This document shows positions 1 to 9,624 of a stretch of DNA of 64,000 bases, piece after piece. Below the pieces are notes generated by a model. It saw only the letters and a program-made list of their open reading frames with translations. It had not been told where the DNA came from and ran no database searches. A program made the position numbers and the translations under genes. Origin of the DNA: Carbonactinospora thermoautotrophica (GTDB taxonomy: Bacteria > Actinomycetota > Actinomycetes > Streptomycetales > Carbonactinosporaceae); contig NZ_JYIJ01000009.1 in NCBI RefSeq assembly GCF_001543895.1, positions 1 through 64,000 of the forward strand, in the 5' to 3' direction. Positions within the stretch are counted from its first letter, which is position 1; each line of letters begins with the position of its first letter.

Positions 1-108
1 AACCTCGATGACCGCGTACCAGGACCCACGTGGCCACCCACCTGGATCACCCCGCGGCCGTTAGCACCCTCCCCCGGTGCCGGGCCGTCGTGTGCGCGTC
101 TCGCCGGC

Positions 109-2140
109 GTTGCGACCCCTCGTAGGGGCGATGAGGACACCTTCGGCCGGCGCGCCTTGGCGAACGGGTTCCACTGTTGCGACCCCTCGTAGGGGCGATG
201 AGGACCCGTGGCCGGTCGCCTACACCCCGCGCGGCCGCAACGTGTTGCGACCCCTCGTAGGGGCGATGAGGACGCCTCAGTGCCAGATCAGCTGTTGGTT
301 CTGCCACAAGTTGCGACCCCTCGTAGGGGCGATGAGGACCGATCTGACCCGGCTGTCCACACCCACAGTGGACGTGGTTGCGACCCCTCGTAGGGGCGAT
401 GAGGACACAACACCGCCGCCGAGGACATGCGCCGCGTCCTGGGTGCCGGGTTGCGACCCCTCGTAGGGGCGATGAGGACCCGGTGCTGGATTTCCTCGCG
501 TGCCATCTCCAGGCTGAGTTGCGACCCCTCGTAGGGGCGATGAGGACCGATCTGACCCGGCTGTCCACACCCACAGTGGACGTGGTTGCGACCCCTCGTA
601 GGGGCGATGAGGACCCGCCTACGCGCCGGATTCGTGTCGGTCAAGTTCGGTTGCGACCCCTCGTAGGGGCGATGAGGACCTGGGCGCGTGGGGGTCAACC
701 GGCCGGCCAGTGCCGGTTGCGACCCCTCGTAGGGGCGATGAGGACGATGAGCAGCCGCACCCGCCCGATGTCGGTGGTGTAGTGTTGCGACCCCTCGTAG
801 GGGCGATGAGGACCCGACCCAGACCTCGGTCCCGCGGTACGACTCGGCATGTTGCGACCCCTCGTAGGGGCGATGAGGACACGCGCACGACCTAGGCGTA
901 CCGATCACCCGTATCTGGTTGCGACCCCTCGTAGGGGCGATGAGGACGGGATGGCCAGGACTGGTACGTCGGTCCTCAGTACCTGTTGCGACCCCTCGTA
1001 GGGGCGATGAGGACACCCGTGTCGAGTACGCCCTGCCCTCGCCCACACACATGTTGCGACCCCTCGTAGGGGCGATGAGGACTCGCCACCACCACTGCGG
1101 CCTACCTCGCCCGCCTCACGTTGCGACCCCTCGTAGGGGCGATGAGGACAGGGCCCGAGCGAGCTGATCAAGCAGTACCGCAAGTTGCGACCCCTCGTAG
1201 GGGCGATGAGGACGTGTTGTCCGCCGGCTTCTGGTAGACGCCCCGGATGAAGTTGCGACCCCTCGTAGGGGCGATGAGGACGTCAAGGTCACCGAGGGCA
1301 ACGTCATCGACTACCCGAGTTGCGACCCCTCGTAGGGGCGATGAGGACCCTGCCGGCGGTCCTCGCCCTCGCCGGTGTATACGTGTTGCGACCCCTCGTA
1401 GGGGCGATGAGGACCGCTACACCCGGCACGCCCATCCGCCTGGACGTCCTGTTGCGACCCCTCGTAGGGGCGATGAGGACTCGGAAACTGACGTTGGTGC
1501 AGTGTCACCAACGGGTTGCGACCCCTCGTAGGGGCGATGAGGACTCTCGCAGACCGATGAGGCGTGGGCGAGGGCGCTTGCGTTGCGACCCCTCGTAGGG
1601 GCGATGAGGACCGGTTCGCGAACCGAGGCGGAGGCGCGGTCATCGTCTAGTTGCGACCCCTCGTAGGGGCGATGAGGACCCGGGGTTTTGCTGGCCGAAT
1701 GCTAGGGATCATGGCGTTGCGACCCCTCGTAGGGGCGATGAGGACTCCAGCTCGGCCGGATCGGCCGTCTGGCGTTGGTGTTGCGACCCCTCGTAGGGGC
1801 GATGAGGACCTCGCGGTTGCCGAGGACCTGGAGCAGCGCTCGGTGTTGCGACCCCTCGTAGGGGCGATGAGGACCCGACAGCACCAAGCCATGCGTGAGC
1901 AGATCAAGGGTTGCGACCCCTCGTAGGGGCGATGAGGACGACTGCCGCGATCGTGCCCGGGAGATCCGGGCCATGATGTTGCGACCCCTCGTAGGGGCGA
2001 TGAGGACTCCGCCAAATAGGGCGGGAGCACGCTGAAATAGAAGGGTTGCGACCCCTCGTAGGGGCGATGAGGACACTTCAGGTACGCCTCGACGTCCCCC
2101 CGCTGGATCGGTTGCGACCCCTCGTAGGGGCGATGAGGAC
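109..2140. CRISPR. CRISPR array, 31 repeats and 30 spacers
   Basis: Thirty-one copies of a 30-bp repeat that starts GTTGCGACCCC and ends GGGGCGATGAGGAC, the first at 109-138 and the last at 2111-2140. I saw no mismatch in any copy. The repeat centre is a short hairpin, CCCCT-CGT-AGGGG. Spacers are 34-43 bp. Spacer 4 (340-376) and spacer 7 (548-584) are identical. Read on the minus strand the repeat ends GGTCGCAAC, which resembles the 3' handle of many type I/III repeats. So transcription is probably leftward, with the leader beyond 2140; this is inference. No cas gene lies in the window, so the type cannot be assigned. Confidence 0.98.
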
Positions 2141-2684
2141 CCGAGGGTAAAGCCCGAGGTCGGGGGTTGTTTCCCTCGGTGGAACGAGGGTGGTTTTGCA
2201 GCGGACCGCCGGTCGTGCACGCGGCCTCGGCGTGTCGCTGCAGAACGGCGTGGCCGGACACCTTTACAGGATCCTTCACAGGATGGGTTCGGGTTCGCCT
2301 GGGCCAGTGCCGGTGGGGGTCGCGGGCGCGGCCGGCGGGAAGGGTGAGTTGATCGTAGTCCGTGGTCGGGGGGCCGGGCCCTGTTCCTGGTCGTTCCGGA
2401 TTCGCCGGGCTGGTCCAGGGTGGGCGTGCCCTGGTACGTGTCCGCCTCTCGAACCGCGGCTGGCTTCTCGTGCGTCCTCGCGTGCGCGCGCACGCGCGCC
2501 CGAGCGATCGCGCGCCCTCGCGTGTGCGAGGAAGCGGGGGCTCGTGTGCTGCGGGCCGGTGGGCGGCCCTATGGTGTGCGCCTGTCAGCCCGGATCTCGC
2601 GCGCCCCGGCGGCTGCCCGGGACGCGCGGAGGCCGGGGCGTTATGTCAGGAGCCGTCACCAACCGAGGAGAAAGGAACCCGCTT
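2141..2684. other. Non-coding stretch between CRISPR array and parA
   Basis: No convincing gene; the long open frame that runs into parA has no sensible start here. The first 40 bases hold an inverted pair CCGAGGG (2141-2147) / CCCTCGG (2173-2179) next to the last repeat, possibly part of a CRISPR leader. Around 2475-2530 there is an unusual run of alternating CGCG/GCGC, CGAG and GTGCG words, of the same kind that fills the downstream partner gene. It may be a partition or regulatory site, but that is a guess. Confidence 0.5.
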
Positions 2685-3509
2685 ATGGCACAACAGCCCT
2701 CACGCAGGCGCAGGCGCGTCGCCATCGGCAACAACAAGGGCGGCACGGGCAAGACGGCCGCCACCGTCAACCTCGCCGCGTCGCTCGCGGCGCGCGGCCT
2801 GGACGTCCTGGTCGTGGACATGGACCCGCAGGCGAACGCGACACGGCGGCTGGCCGTGAAGCTCACCCCGGACATGCCGGGCATCTCCGAGGCGATCAAG
2901 GCGAACGCCGACGGGGTGGCCGCCGACGTGTTCACCCCGTGCGGGTGGGACGGGCCGCTGGGCGAGCGCATCCAGGTCGCGCCGGCCCGGTTCGAGCTGG
3001 AGAACCGCATCAGCGAGGCCGGGACCCTGGGCGCGGTCGAGCGGCTGCGCCGGGCGCTGGACGGCGCGGACGAGGACTTCGACGTCGTGCTGATCGACTG
3101 CCCGCCCAGCCTCGGGCACCTGACGATCCTCGCCCTGGCCGCCGCCGACGTGGCGCTGTGCACGATCGAGCCGGAGTACGACGCCGTGGAGGGCGCGGTC
3201 CGGTACCGGGACCTGATCGACACCCACCGCGGCCAGTTCGGCAACCCAGACCTGGAGCTGGCCGGCGTGCTCGTCGGCCGGGTACGTGCCGGCGTCGGCG
3301 CCCACACGTTCCAGCTCGAGGGGTTGCCCGAGCTGTTCGACGAGAAGCTGATCTGGCGTCCGTACATCCCCGAGCGGGCCGCGATCAAGGACGCCATGGA
3401 CGCCGCAGTGCCGCTGCGGGCGTTGAACACCGCGCCGGCAAACGCGATGGCGGGCCTGTACGACGACCTGAGCGCGCGCCTGGTCGACGCCCTCGGTGGG
3501 AGCCGGTGA
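2685..3509 (+). CDS. parA: ParA-family partition ATPase
   Basis: A 274-residue ParA/MinD-type ATPase. The Walker A motif KGGTGKT lies about residue 17, followed by DMDPQANAT (Walker A') and DVVLIDCPPSLG (Walker B), the standard order for ParA proteins that segregate plasmids, integrative elements or chromosomes. The ATG at 2685 is preceded by a strong GAGGAGAAAGG ribosome site; upstream in-frame sequence lacks family similarity. It overlaps the next gene by one base (TGATG), so the two are probably translated together as a ParA plus partner pair. The lack of a long N-terminal HTH region resembles small ParAs (type Ib). Confidence 0.93.
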   Translation: MAQQPSRRRRRVAIGNNKGGTGKTAATVNLAASLAARGLDVLVVDMDPQANATRRLAVKLTPDMPGISEAIKANADGVAADVFTPCGWDGPLGERIQVAPARFELENRISEAGTLGAVERLRRALDGADEDFDVVLIDCPPSLGHLTILALAAADVALCTIEPEYDAVEGAVRYRDLIDTHRGQFGNPDLELAGVLVGRVRAGVGAHTFQLEGLPELFDEKLIWRPYIPERAAIKDAMDAAVPLRALNTAPANAMAGLYDDLSARLVDALGGSR

Positions 3510-4291
3510 TGGCCAGGGTGGTGCGTCGCCGGCCGGAGGGAGTGTCGCCGCTGCGGCGGGAACCGGAACCGCTCCAGATCGGATCCTCCGCGCCCACGCC
3601 CGAGCCCGTGTCCGCGCCTGCTCCCGTACCCGCGGGCGAGCCGACGGGAGGGCGCGAGGACGCGGGGGCGGACGCGAGCACGTCCGGGGGCGCGAGTGTT
3701 CGCGCGCCCGAGCGGGAGAGTGCACTCATGCCAGCGCGCGAGCACGTGCGCGCGCCCGAGCGGGAGAGCGCACTCGAGTCCGCGGATGGGAGCGCAAGCG
3801 CGGTCGAGAGTACGCTCGCGCGCGCGTCCACGCGCGAGCATGTACGCGATACCGCGCAGGAGAGCGCGCTCGAGTCCGCGGATGGGCGCGAACACGAGCC
3901 CGAGAGCACGCAAGCGCTCGCGTCCGCGCACCCAAGAGAGCGCGCGAGCGCGAACGCGGGAGGACGCGAGGACACGCGACCGAACGTGGGCGCTGGAGCG
4001 AGTACGGGCGGAAACGCTCTGGCGCGGGCGAAGGCGCGCAAGGGTTCGCGTTCGCGTGATCGCTCACCCGCGCGGGCCAGCGACCGGAAGATCGCGCGGC
4101 TGCGCCGGCTCGTGGACGTGGAGGCGTTGCGGGTGGTCGCAGCCCGAGCCCGGCTGGACGAGCGCGAGGCCGACCTCGCCGACGCGGTGCAGGCCGCGCT
4201 CGACGGCGGTGCCACGCCCGAGCAGGTGCGCGCTTGGCTGGCCGAGGCCGGCGTGACCGAGCCACCGCCCGGCGTCGCCGGCCTGCTGTAG
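3509..4291 (+). CDS. Repetitive ParB-like partner protein, putative
   Basis: A 260-residue protein directly coupled to parA. I recognise no catalytic domain. Residues ~35-185 are low complexity, built from loosely repeated Glu/Ser/Ala/Arg blocks such as APERESAL and ESALESADG. At the DNA level this is a dense array of CGCGAGC-type words. The C-terminus (from about residue 190, DRKIARLRRLVDVEAL) is a basic then acidic helix pair that could bind ParA or DNA. Position and coupling suggest a ParB-type centromere-binding adaptor; this is inferred from context, not from homology. Confidence 0.6.
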   Translation: MARVVRRRPEGVSPLRREPEPLQIGSSAPTPEPVSAPAPVPAGEPTGGREDAGADASTSGGASVRAPERESALMPAREHVRAPERESALESADGSASAVESTLARASTREHVRDTAQESALESADGREHEPESTQALASAHPRERASANAGGREDTRPNVGAGASTGGNALARAKARKGSRSRDRSPARASDRKIARLRRLVDVEALRVVAARARLDEREADLADAVQAALDGGATPEQVRAWLAEAGVTEPPPGVAGLL

Positions 4292-4779
4292 GCCGATTTC
4301 GACCGGTTGACCAGCGCAAACGCCCGAGAAGGCCGTTAAGCGGGCCGCAGAGCCGCGAAGATCCCTTGCTAAGTGGATCAGTCGCACCCGTACGGGAAAA
4401 CGGCTCAGCGGCCCGCTCCAGCCTTTCTCGGGGCGGTTGTGCGCCGGGAAGCCACCCCCGCCGACAGACCCGACCCCAGGGCCCCGCCGTGTCGGCTGCC
4501 CCGGCTGCCGCCGACGCGGGCCGGCGACACGGCCAGAGGCAAGCTTTCTCGCGCTCGCGTGCTCGAGCGCGAGCGTCCGCGCGTACGCGAGGACGCTTGT
4601 ATGAGTACTTCAGATGTCCGCCCGGATCTACATGGCCAGGTCGGAGCCGGACCGGGCGGTACGGCCGGTCCGCGCGCGTATCCACCCCCGACGGCGTGCG
4701 TGGGCAACGGATCGCGTAGCCGGGTTCCCGAGATGAATTCACGCGCGGCCGGGCGGGGTCGGCGGGCAGGATCAGACGG
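4292..4779. other. Intergenic region, possible 60-residue ORF
   Basis: About 490 bp with no gene I can name. A run of CTCGCG/GAGCGCG words (4548-4590) repeats the composition of the preceding gene. An ATG at 4601 opens a 60-codon frame ending at 4783 (starts MSTSDVRPDLHG) that overlaps the next gene's GTG. It has no clear ribosome site and no known family, so I do not call it a gene. Confidence 0.35.
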
Positions 4780-5660
4780 GTGAGCACGAGGCTTCCCGAT
4801 CGCGGGGGCAGCGCCCAGGCGGTGGCGGCGGCGGTGGCCGTGGCCCGGGCGCACGGGGTGCGGTGCGCCGATCCGGTGGTGCTGGCGGACCGCTACAACG
4901 TCCGGGTACACCTGCGGCCGGCTCCGGTCGTGGCCCGGGTGGCGACGACGACCGCGCTGGTCCGCCCCGACCCGCTGGCCTCGCTGCAGCGGGAACTCGC
5001 CGTCGCTGGGTTCCTGGCCGGGCGCGGGGCGCCGGTGGTGCCGTCCAGCGACGAGCTGCCACCCGGCCCGTACCGGTACGACGGCCTGGCGGTGAGCTTC
5101 TGGCGGTTCGTCGCGTGCGGCCCGGACCGCACCCCGCGCCCCGACCAGGCCGGGCGGCTGCTGGCCGAGCTGCACACGGCGTTGCGGGACTATCCCGGTG
5201 CGCTGCCCTACCTCGCGCCGTGGGAGGAGCTGGGGCGCGTCCTGGACGCGCTGGAGCGCACCGCCGATCCCGGCGCGCGGGACCCGGCGCCGCTGCGGGA
5301 GGCATACCAGCGGCTCACGCCCGTGCTGCGCACGCCTCGGGGGCCGGTGCGGGCGCTGCACGGCGACGCGCACCCGGGCAACCTGTGCGTGACCGCCGGT
5401 GGTGTGCTGTGGAACGACTTCGAGGAGACCTGCGCCGGCCCGCTGGCCTGGGACCTGGCGTGCCTGCGCCGCACCTCGGCCTGGACGGGCGGGCCGCGCT
5501 GGAGGCCTACGGGCACCCGCCGGATGACGCGGAGCTGGAACCCTACCTCCAGGCCCGGCGGTTGCAGTCGGTCGCCTGGTCACTGCTGCTGGCCCGGCGC
5601 CTTCCCCGGCACGCCGAACACGCGGCGGCCCAGTCGCAGCACTGGCGGGAGTGGGCCTGA
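4780..5660 (+). pseudogene. Aminoglycoside phosphotransferase-like protein, frameshifted
   Basis: An APH/choline-kinase-fold phosphotransferase-like protein of about 293 residues if repaired. The catalytic loop is visible (ALHGDAHPGNLC, nt ~5355) with the metal-binding segment NDFEET shortly after. After LACLRRTSAW the frame breaks. The natural C-terminus (AALEAYGHPPDDAEL to HWREWA) continues one base back from about 5493, inside GGGCGGGCC. One base is missing there, by error or mutation. Start is GTG 4780. Such proteins phosphorylate small molecules; the substrate is unknown. A second family member lies at 25.9-26.8 kb. Confidence 0.75.
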
Positions 5661-5930
5661 CCGGCCGCGCCCGGGTTGGTGGCATGCCGACGTTGGGGAT
5701 AGATAACAGGCCTAAGCTCTCCACCCATCCAACCCCACACACCAAACCAACATCTTCACAACCAACAACCGCGAACAATCTCCGAAGCGGTAAGCGGAGC
5801 TGTGCATGGTTGGGCGGAGGGGGAGCGGATGGGGTTCACGGTGGTTCGGCATGGGTTCGCGTGCCGTGCAATGGGCCTGTTATCGCTGGTTTTAGGGATA
5901 GGGTGGCGGTGGGATCAGTAGCCTGCGCGC

Positions 5931-6530
5931 GTGGCAGAACTCCGTGTCGCGTACGCCGACGAGTCCTTCCTCGCGCACGACGGGACCGGTGTCTATGTGC
6001 TTGCCGCGGCACTCCTGCCCGAGGCGAGCTGGGAAGACGCGCGGGACGTCATGCGAGACCTGCTGCGCGCTCAGCGCCCGAAGGCGCCGCCCGGTGCCAA
6101 GCTGCACTGGGCCAAGATGCCCGCACGTGCCCGGATCACAGCGACGAAGACTGTGGCCGATGTGGGGGGATTACACGTCGTGGCGGTGGGTGCGCCCTGC
6201 CCGTCAAAGCGCCAGGAACGTGCCCGCGCCGCGTGCTTGAAGGAGCTGGTGCGTGAGCTGTACGACTTCGGGGTTCGGGTGCTGCGCATGGAGGCGCGTG
6301 AGAAGGAGCTGAACGACCGGGACCGTGCCGTCGTCAACCAGGCTCGTCAGATGCTCGGCCTGGATGCCGAGGGGTTCCGCGTTGAGCACGTGCCCGGCCC
6401 CGTAGAACCGCTGTTGTGGTTGTGCGACATCGTCGCGGGCGCGGTACGCCTGCACCGGCTCGGCGAATCCATGTACCGCGAGGCGCTGGGGGATGTGGTC
6501 TTGGACTTCGACGTGGTGACGGACTGCTGA
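5931..6530 (+). CDS. DUF3800-family protein
   Basis: A 199-residue protein starting at GTG 5931. It opens with RVAYADESF, matching the start of DUF3800 proteins (an RNase H-like fold family often seen in mobile elements), and ends with the family-like segment PVEPLLWLCDIVAGAV. The biochemical role is not established. It stands alone, about 270 bp after the phosphotransferase-like gene; that gap begins AT-rich around 5700-5780 and probably holds its promoter. A broken relative with a matching EPLLWLPDAVIG segment lies at 48.9-49.2 kb. Confidence 0.7.
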   Translation: MAELRVAYADESFLAHDGTGVYVLAAALLPEASWEDARDVMRDLLRAQRPKAPPGAKLHWAKMPARARITATKTVADVGGLHVVAVGAPCPSKRQERARAACLKELVRELYDFGVRVLRMEAREKELNDRDRAVVNQARQMLGLDAEGFRVEHVPGPVEPLLWLCDIVAGAVRLHRLGESMYREALGDVVLDFDVVTDC

Positions 6531-6691
6531 TCCGGGCCTAGACATGCGCCGGGCCAGGCTCCCGGTCATACCCCAGGTCACCTGGCCCCACGTCTACCGT
6601 GTCCGCCGCAGCGGCCGGCTTTCTGCTTCCCATTCTGGGGGAGTAGGCGGTGTCTGGCAACCAAGTTTCCAGCGGCTGGGGGAGCGGCGGT

Positions 6692-8020
6692 CTACCCCGT
6701 GTCGGCGTGGCGGGCGGCGCGTTCGCGGCGGGCCCGGGCGAGGGCGGCGGCGTGGATGCGTCGGGCCTCGGCGGCTCGGGCGGCGCGACGCTGCTCGTCG
6801 GGGTCGAGGGCGATGCCGAGTTCGGCGAGGTGGGCGCGGAAGGCCTCTTCGGGTTCGCGCAGCCACCCGCTGGCCGTATGGGTGGTGGCCTGGGGTTGGG
6901 TGTCGCGGGCGTCCCGGGCGGCGTGCAGTGCCTGGTAGGCGGCGGCTCGCGCGGCCGCGCGGCGGCGCTGCAGCTCGGGATCGTTGGCGGCTGCGGCGAG
7001 CGCGGCCCGGTGGGCACGGACGGCAGCCGCCTTCGCCCGCAGCTCCGGACTGGGCTCGACGGGCCACTGGTCGAACGGTAGGCGGGACCGCACCAACCGC
7101 CACAGCCGGTGGGCGACCACGCCGGCGAGGGAGTCCGCCGAGCGGGTCTGGACGGTGATCTCCTCGACCAGCTCGGCCTCGGTCGCGCGGCGCAGGGCCT
7201 CGACCAGCAGTGGCACCAGCCGGCGTTGTGCGTCCAGGCCCAGCACGCGGTCGCGGCCGCGTTGGCGGGCCCACCACGGCCTGGCGCGGCGCAGTACCCG
7301 CCACGCGGCGGCCTCCAGGCGGGCCTTCTCCTGCGAACTGATCTCCCCTTGGCCCCTCGGCGCGCTCGCTCGCGTCCATCCCACGGCTACAGGCGCACTA
7401 AGGGGAGAGGAGCCCTCTATGGAAATGGACACGCTGGAAGTCATCCACAGGCCGGGTTCGGCGCCGCGCTCGTTGTCCTGGCTGTCGGTCTCGGGCTGAG
7501 GCTGGTCGACGTCCTCCGGCACAGGCGGTGGGCGATCCGCCCGGGTGCATGGGCGGGGCCCGTACAGGTCCTCGTCGGTGATGAGGTCCAACTGCAGGGC
7601 GAGCTCGGTGGGCAGGTCACCCGGGTCGTCCCGGATCCACGGGGGGATGGCCAGGGCGTAGCGGGCGCGTCGGCCGGCGGCCGCGGCCTGGACGAGTACC
7701 AACAGGCCGGCGTCGACCAGCCGGCGCCGGTCGGTGCGCCAGGTGCGGGTCGACACGTGGTGCGCGGCCGCGTACGTGCCGGCCAGCTCGACATCGTCGG
7801 GCAACCGGCCGTCACGGCGGTTGGCGAACCACGACACGTGCTTCGCGGCGCGTAAGGCGTAGTCATCGATCACGCCCCGGCGGTGGAGCAGTGCCACCAG
7901 CCGGTACCACGCGCGCCGTGCGGGCGGATTCGGTTGTGCATCTGCGGCCAGCGCCGCACGCTTCGGCGTGTCGGCAGAAGGCAATACTGGGCTGGCCGCC
8001 GGACCAGGTGATATTGTCAA
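6692..8020 (-). CDS. Winged-helix protein, possible plasmid replication factor
   Basis: A 442-residue protein. Residues ~33-125 look like a winged helix-turn-helix (WYRLVALLHRRGVIDDYAL ... TWRTDRRRLVDAGLLVLV). The middle is variable, and the long C-terminal helical region (from ~residue 290) is rich in Ala/Arg (ELQRRRAAARAAAYQAL, ALARARRERAARHADTG). This layout recalls HTH proteins near parA and tra genes of actinomycete plasmids, some tied to replication; that role is inference. The TTG at 8020 is the longest start but has a poor ribosome site; a shorter N-terminus is possible. Confidence 0.6.
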   Translation of the reverse strand: MTISPGPAASPVLPSADTPKRAALAADAQPNPPARRAWYRLVALLHRRGVIDDYALRAAKHVSWFANRRDGRLPDDVELAGTYAAAHHVSTRTWRTDRRRLVDAGLLVLVQAAAAGRRARYALAIPPWIRDDPGDLPTELALQLDLITDEDLYGPRPCTRADRPPPVPEDVDQPQPETDSQDNERGAEPGLWMTSSVSISIEGSSPLSAPVAVGWTRASAPRGQGEISSQEKARLEAAAWRVLRRARPWWARQRGRDRVLGLDAQRRLVPLLVEALRRATEAELVEEITVQTRSADSLAGVVAHRLWRLVRSRLPFDQWPVEPSPELRAKAAAVRAHRAALAAAANDPELQRRRAAARAAAYQALHAARDARDTQPQATTHTASGWLREPEEAFRAHLAELGIALDPDEQRRAARAAEARRIHAAALARARRERAARHADTG

Positions 8021-8174
8021 CGGCGGTACCTAACTCGATCAGGCAACACGAAGTCCCCGCGGTACCAACTGATCGCGGCAACACGCACGACGGGTCGTGT
8101 CTGATCGGGTGGTCCCTCAGCTCTGGGTTGGCAGCCACTTGGCTGAGGGGACGGTTATGAACTTGTTCGGTCTA

Positions 8175-8205
8175 GGCGCCCTGGTTGGGGAAGAACCAGG
8201 GCGCC
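8175..8205. terminator. Perfect 12-bp stem-loop
   Basis: GGCGCCCTGGTT (8175-8186) pairs exactly with AACCAGGGCGCC (8194-8205) around a 7-base loop. A second weaker pair, CCCTCAGC / GCTGAGGG, sits just upstream (8114-8149). No long T-run follows on either strand. It is probably a terminator-like structure between leftward genes. Confidence 0.6.
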
Positions 8206-8575
8206 GCTGCTTTGTGCGGCGCTTCTAGGCGACCTCCTCGGCGATCTCGAGAGTTCGGTCAGCGAAACAGACTGTCACGATCACGCCGCAGTTGACCAAC
8301 AGCGTGTCGGCGTGTCGCGTTTAGATCTTGCTGGAACGTGGAACCCTGTCTCGTTTCAGCCCTCGACCTCCTGGGTGTCCAACGAGCCGTGGGGCCTTTC
8401 GGTCGCTGTACGGCGAGCACCCAGGGTTCTCCGGGGGCAAGCCGACCCGGCGCGCAGGCGCCGCCAAGGCGCCGAGCACCGGAAGCGGCGCGGCAGCCGG
8501 CGCCCGGCACCACGACGGCGAGCCAGGAGGCCATGGCGCCGTATACGGCCTGTACCGGGCGTCCCGGCGACATGC
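8206..8575. other. Gene-free stretch
   Basis: About 370 bp with no supported gene. The open frames here are continuations of shadow frames of the dehydratase gene. Nothing else recognised. Confidence 0.5.
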
Positions 8576-8851
8576 TCAACCGCTGAGCTCCTCGATCCGG
8601 CGCGCCAGCTGGAAGTCCTTGTCGGTCAGGCCGCCTGCTGAGTGGGTCGTGAGGCTGAGCGTGACCTGGTTCCACCCGTGGATGCTGATGTCCGGGTGGT
8701 GGTTGGCCTTCTCGGCGAGAACGCCGATCTCGACCACGAACGCGAGGGCTCGCCGGAAGTTCTTGTGCTTGAAGGTCTTCACGATCTTGTCGCCCTGGCG
8801 TTCCCAACCGGGCAGCTCAGCCAGCGCCGTGGTGATCTCGTCTTCGGTCAT
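8576..8851 (-). CDS. Pterin-4a-carbinolamine dehydratase
   Basis: A 91-residue protein of the PCD/DCoH family, which dehydrates 4a-hydroxytetrahydropterin and can also act as a dimerising cofactor. Family signatures are clear: LPGWERQGDKIVKTFKHKNF, then KANHHPDISIHGWNQVTLSLTTHSAGGLTDKDF, with the catalytic His pair in NHHPD and a third His in THSAGGLT. Its ATG overlaps the stop of the GntR gene (ATGA), so it is the second gene of that operon. A complete metabolic enzyme gene inside an element backbone is unusual and may be cargo. Confidence 0.93.
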   Translation of the reverse strand: MTEDEITTALAELPGWERQGDKIVKTFKHKNFRRALAFVVEIGVLAEKANHHPDISIHGWNQVTLSLTTHSAGGLTDKDFQLARRIEELSG

Positions 8852-9624
8852 TCCTGCTCGCCTCCTCCCGTGCTCGTCGGCAGCCGGTACCGCATCGTGA
8901 ACCGATCCGCCGCCATGACCGCCGCCATGACCGCGACGGGGCGTCCGTCCCGGTCGTACGTCACGCGTACATGCCGCAGGACCGGGGTCCCCTGTGGGAT
9001 CTTGAGCAGGCCGGCCTCGTCCGGCGTGGGCATGCGCGCGGACACCTCTTCGTCTACGAAGCCCAGCTGGATACCGAGCCGTTCGAGGGCGCCGTTCTCG
9101 CCGCCTCGCATCTTCGCCCGTCGGGCGAGCTCCGTGTCTGCGGCGATCCGGGCCGGGTAGTAGCTGTCCGCCAGCTGCACCGGCTCGTCCTCGATGAGCA
9201 GCAGCCGACGTCGTACGACGACCTGTTCGCCATCCTCGAGGCCAAGCCGGCCTGCGATCTCGGTCGGTGGATCGATTACCGAGACCTCTCGTATCCGCTG
9301 GCTGCCAGACAGGCCCTCACGGGCCAGCTCCGAGGTCCAGGTCGGCCAACCGTCCGCGCCCCGGGTCACGTAGTCGGCGCTGATGTGGATGACGGGCCGC
9401 TGCTCCCGTACGTACGAGCCGCGGCCGTGTTCGACGACGACCAGACCTTCGGCCACGAGCTGCCGGATCGCCTTGTTGATCGTCGTCCGGTTGAGCCCGA
9501 ACTGCTGGGCCAGCTGGGATTCGCTGGGAAGCGCCTGGCCAGGCCGGTACTCCCCAGCCGTGATCGCCCGGCGCAGGTGCTCGGCTACCTGCTGGTAGCG
9601 AGACCGGGGTGGCGTGATGCCCAT
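8848..9624 (-). CDS. GntR-family regulator with UTRA domain
   Basis: A 258-residue repressor-type protein. The GntR winged helix is residues ~7-72 (GQALPSESQLAQQFGLNRTT), and the UTRA effector domain ~90-240 (VVVRRRLLLIEDEPVQLADSYYP ... FTMRYRLP). I chose ATG 9624 because AGGAGA precedes it and it aligns with usual GntR N-termini; the frame stays open about 39 codons further. It is divergent from the BldC-like gene, and the shared region has strong palindromes that are its likely operators. In actinomycete integrative elements a GntR protein of this kind (KorSA of pSAM2) represses transfer and replication genes. Confidence 0.9.
   Translation of the reverse strand: MGITPPRSRYQQVAEHLRRAITAGEYRPGQALPSESQLAQQFGLNRTTINKAIRQLVAEGLVVVEHGRGSYVREQRPVIHISADYVTRGADGWPTWTSELAREGLSGSQRIREVSVIDPPTEIAGRLGLEDGEQVVVRRRLLLIEDEPVQLADSYYPARIAADTELARRAKMRGGENGALERLGIQLGFVDEEVSARMPTPDEAGLLKIPQGTPVLRHVRVTYDRDGRPVAVMAAVMAADRFTMRYRLPTSTGGGEQE

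Noticed and set aside
47-2493. Long open frames on both strands through the CRISPR array
   Set aside because: They are produced by repeat periodicity (translated repeat words such as RPLVGAMRT recur) and are not proteins.
4601-4783. A 60-residue RiPP-like precursor before the phosphotransferase-like gene
   Set aside because: No ribosome site, no leader/core pattern and no modifying enzyme beside it; kept only as a note.
8259-8807. A 182-residue minus frame near the dehydratase gene
   Set aside because: It overlaps the clear dehydratase gene in another frame and shows no family similarity.
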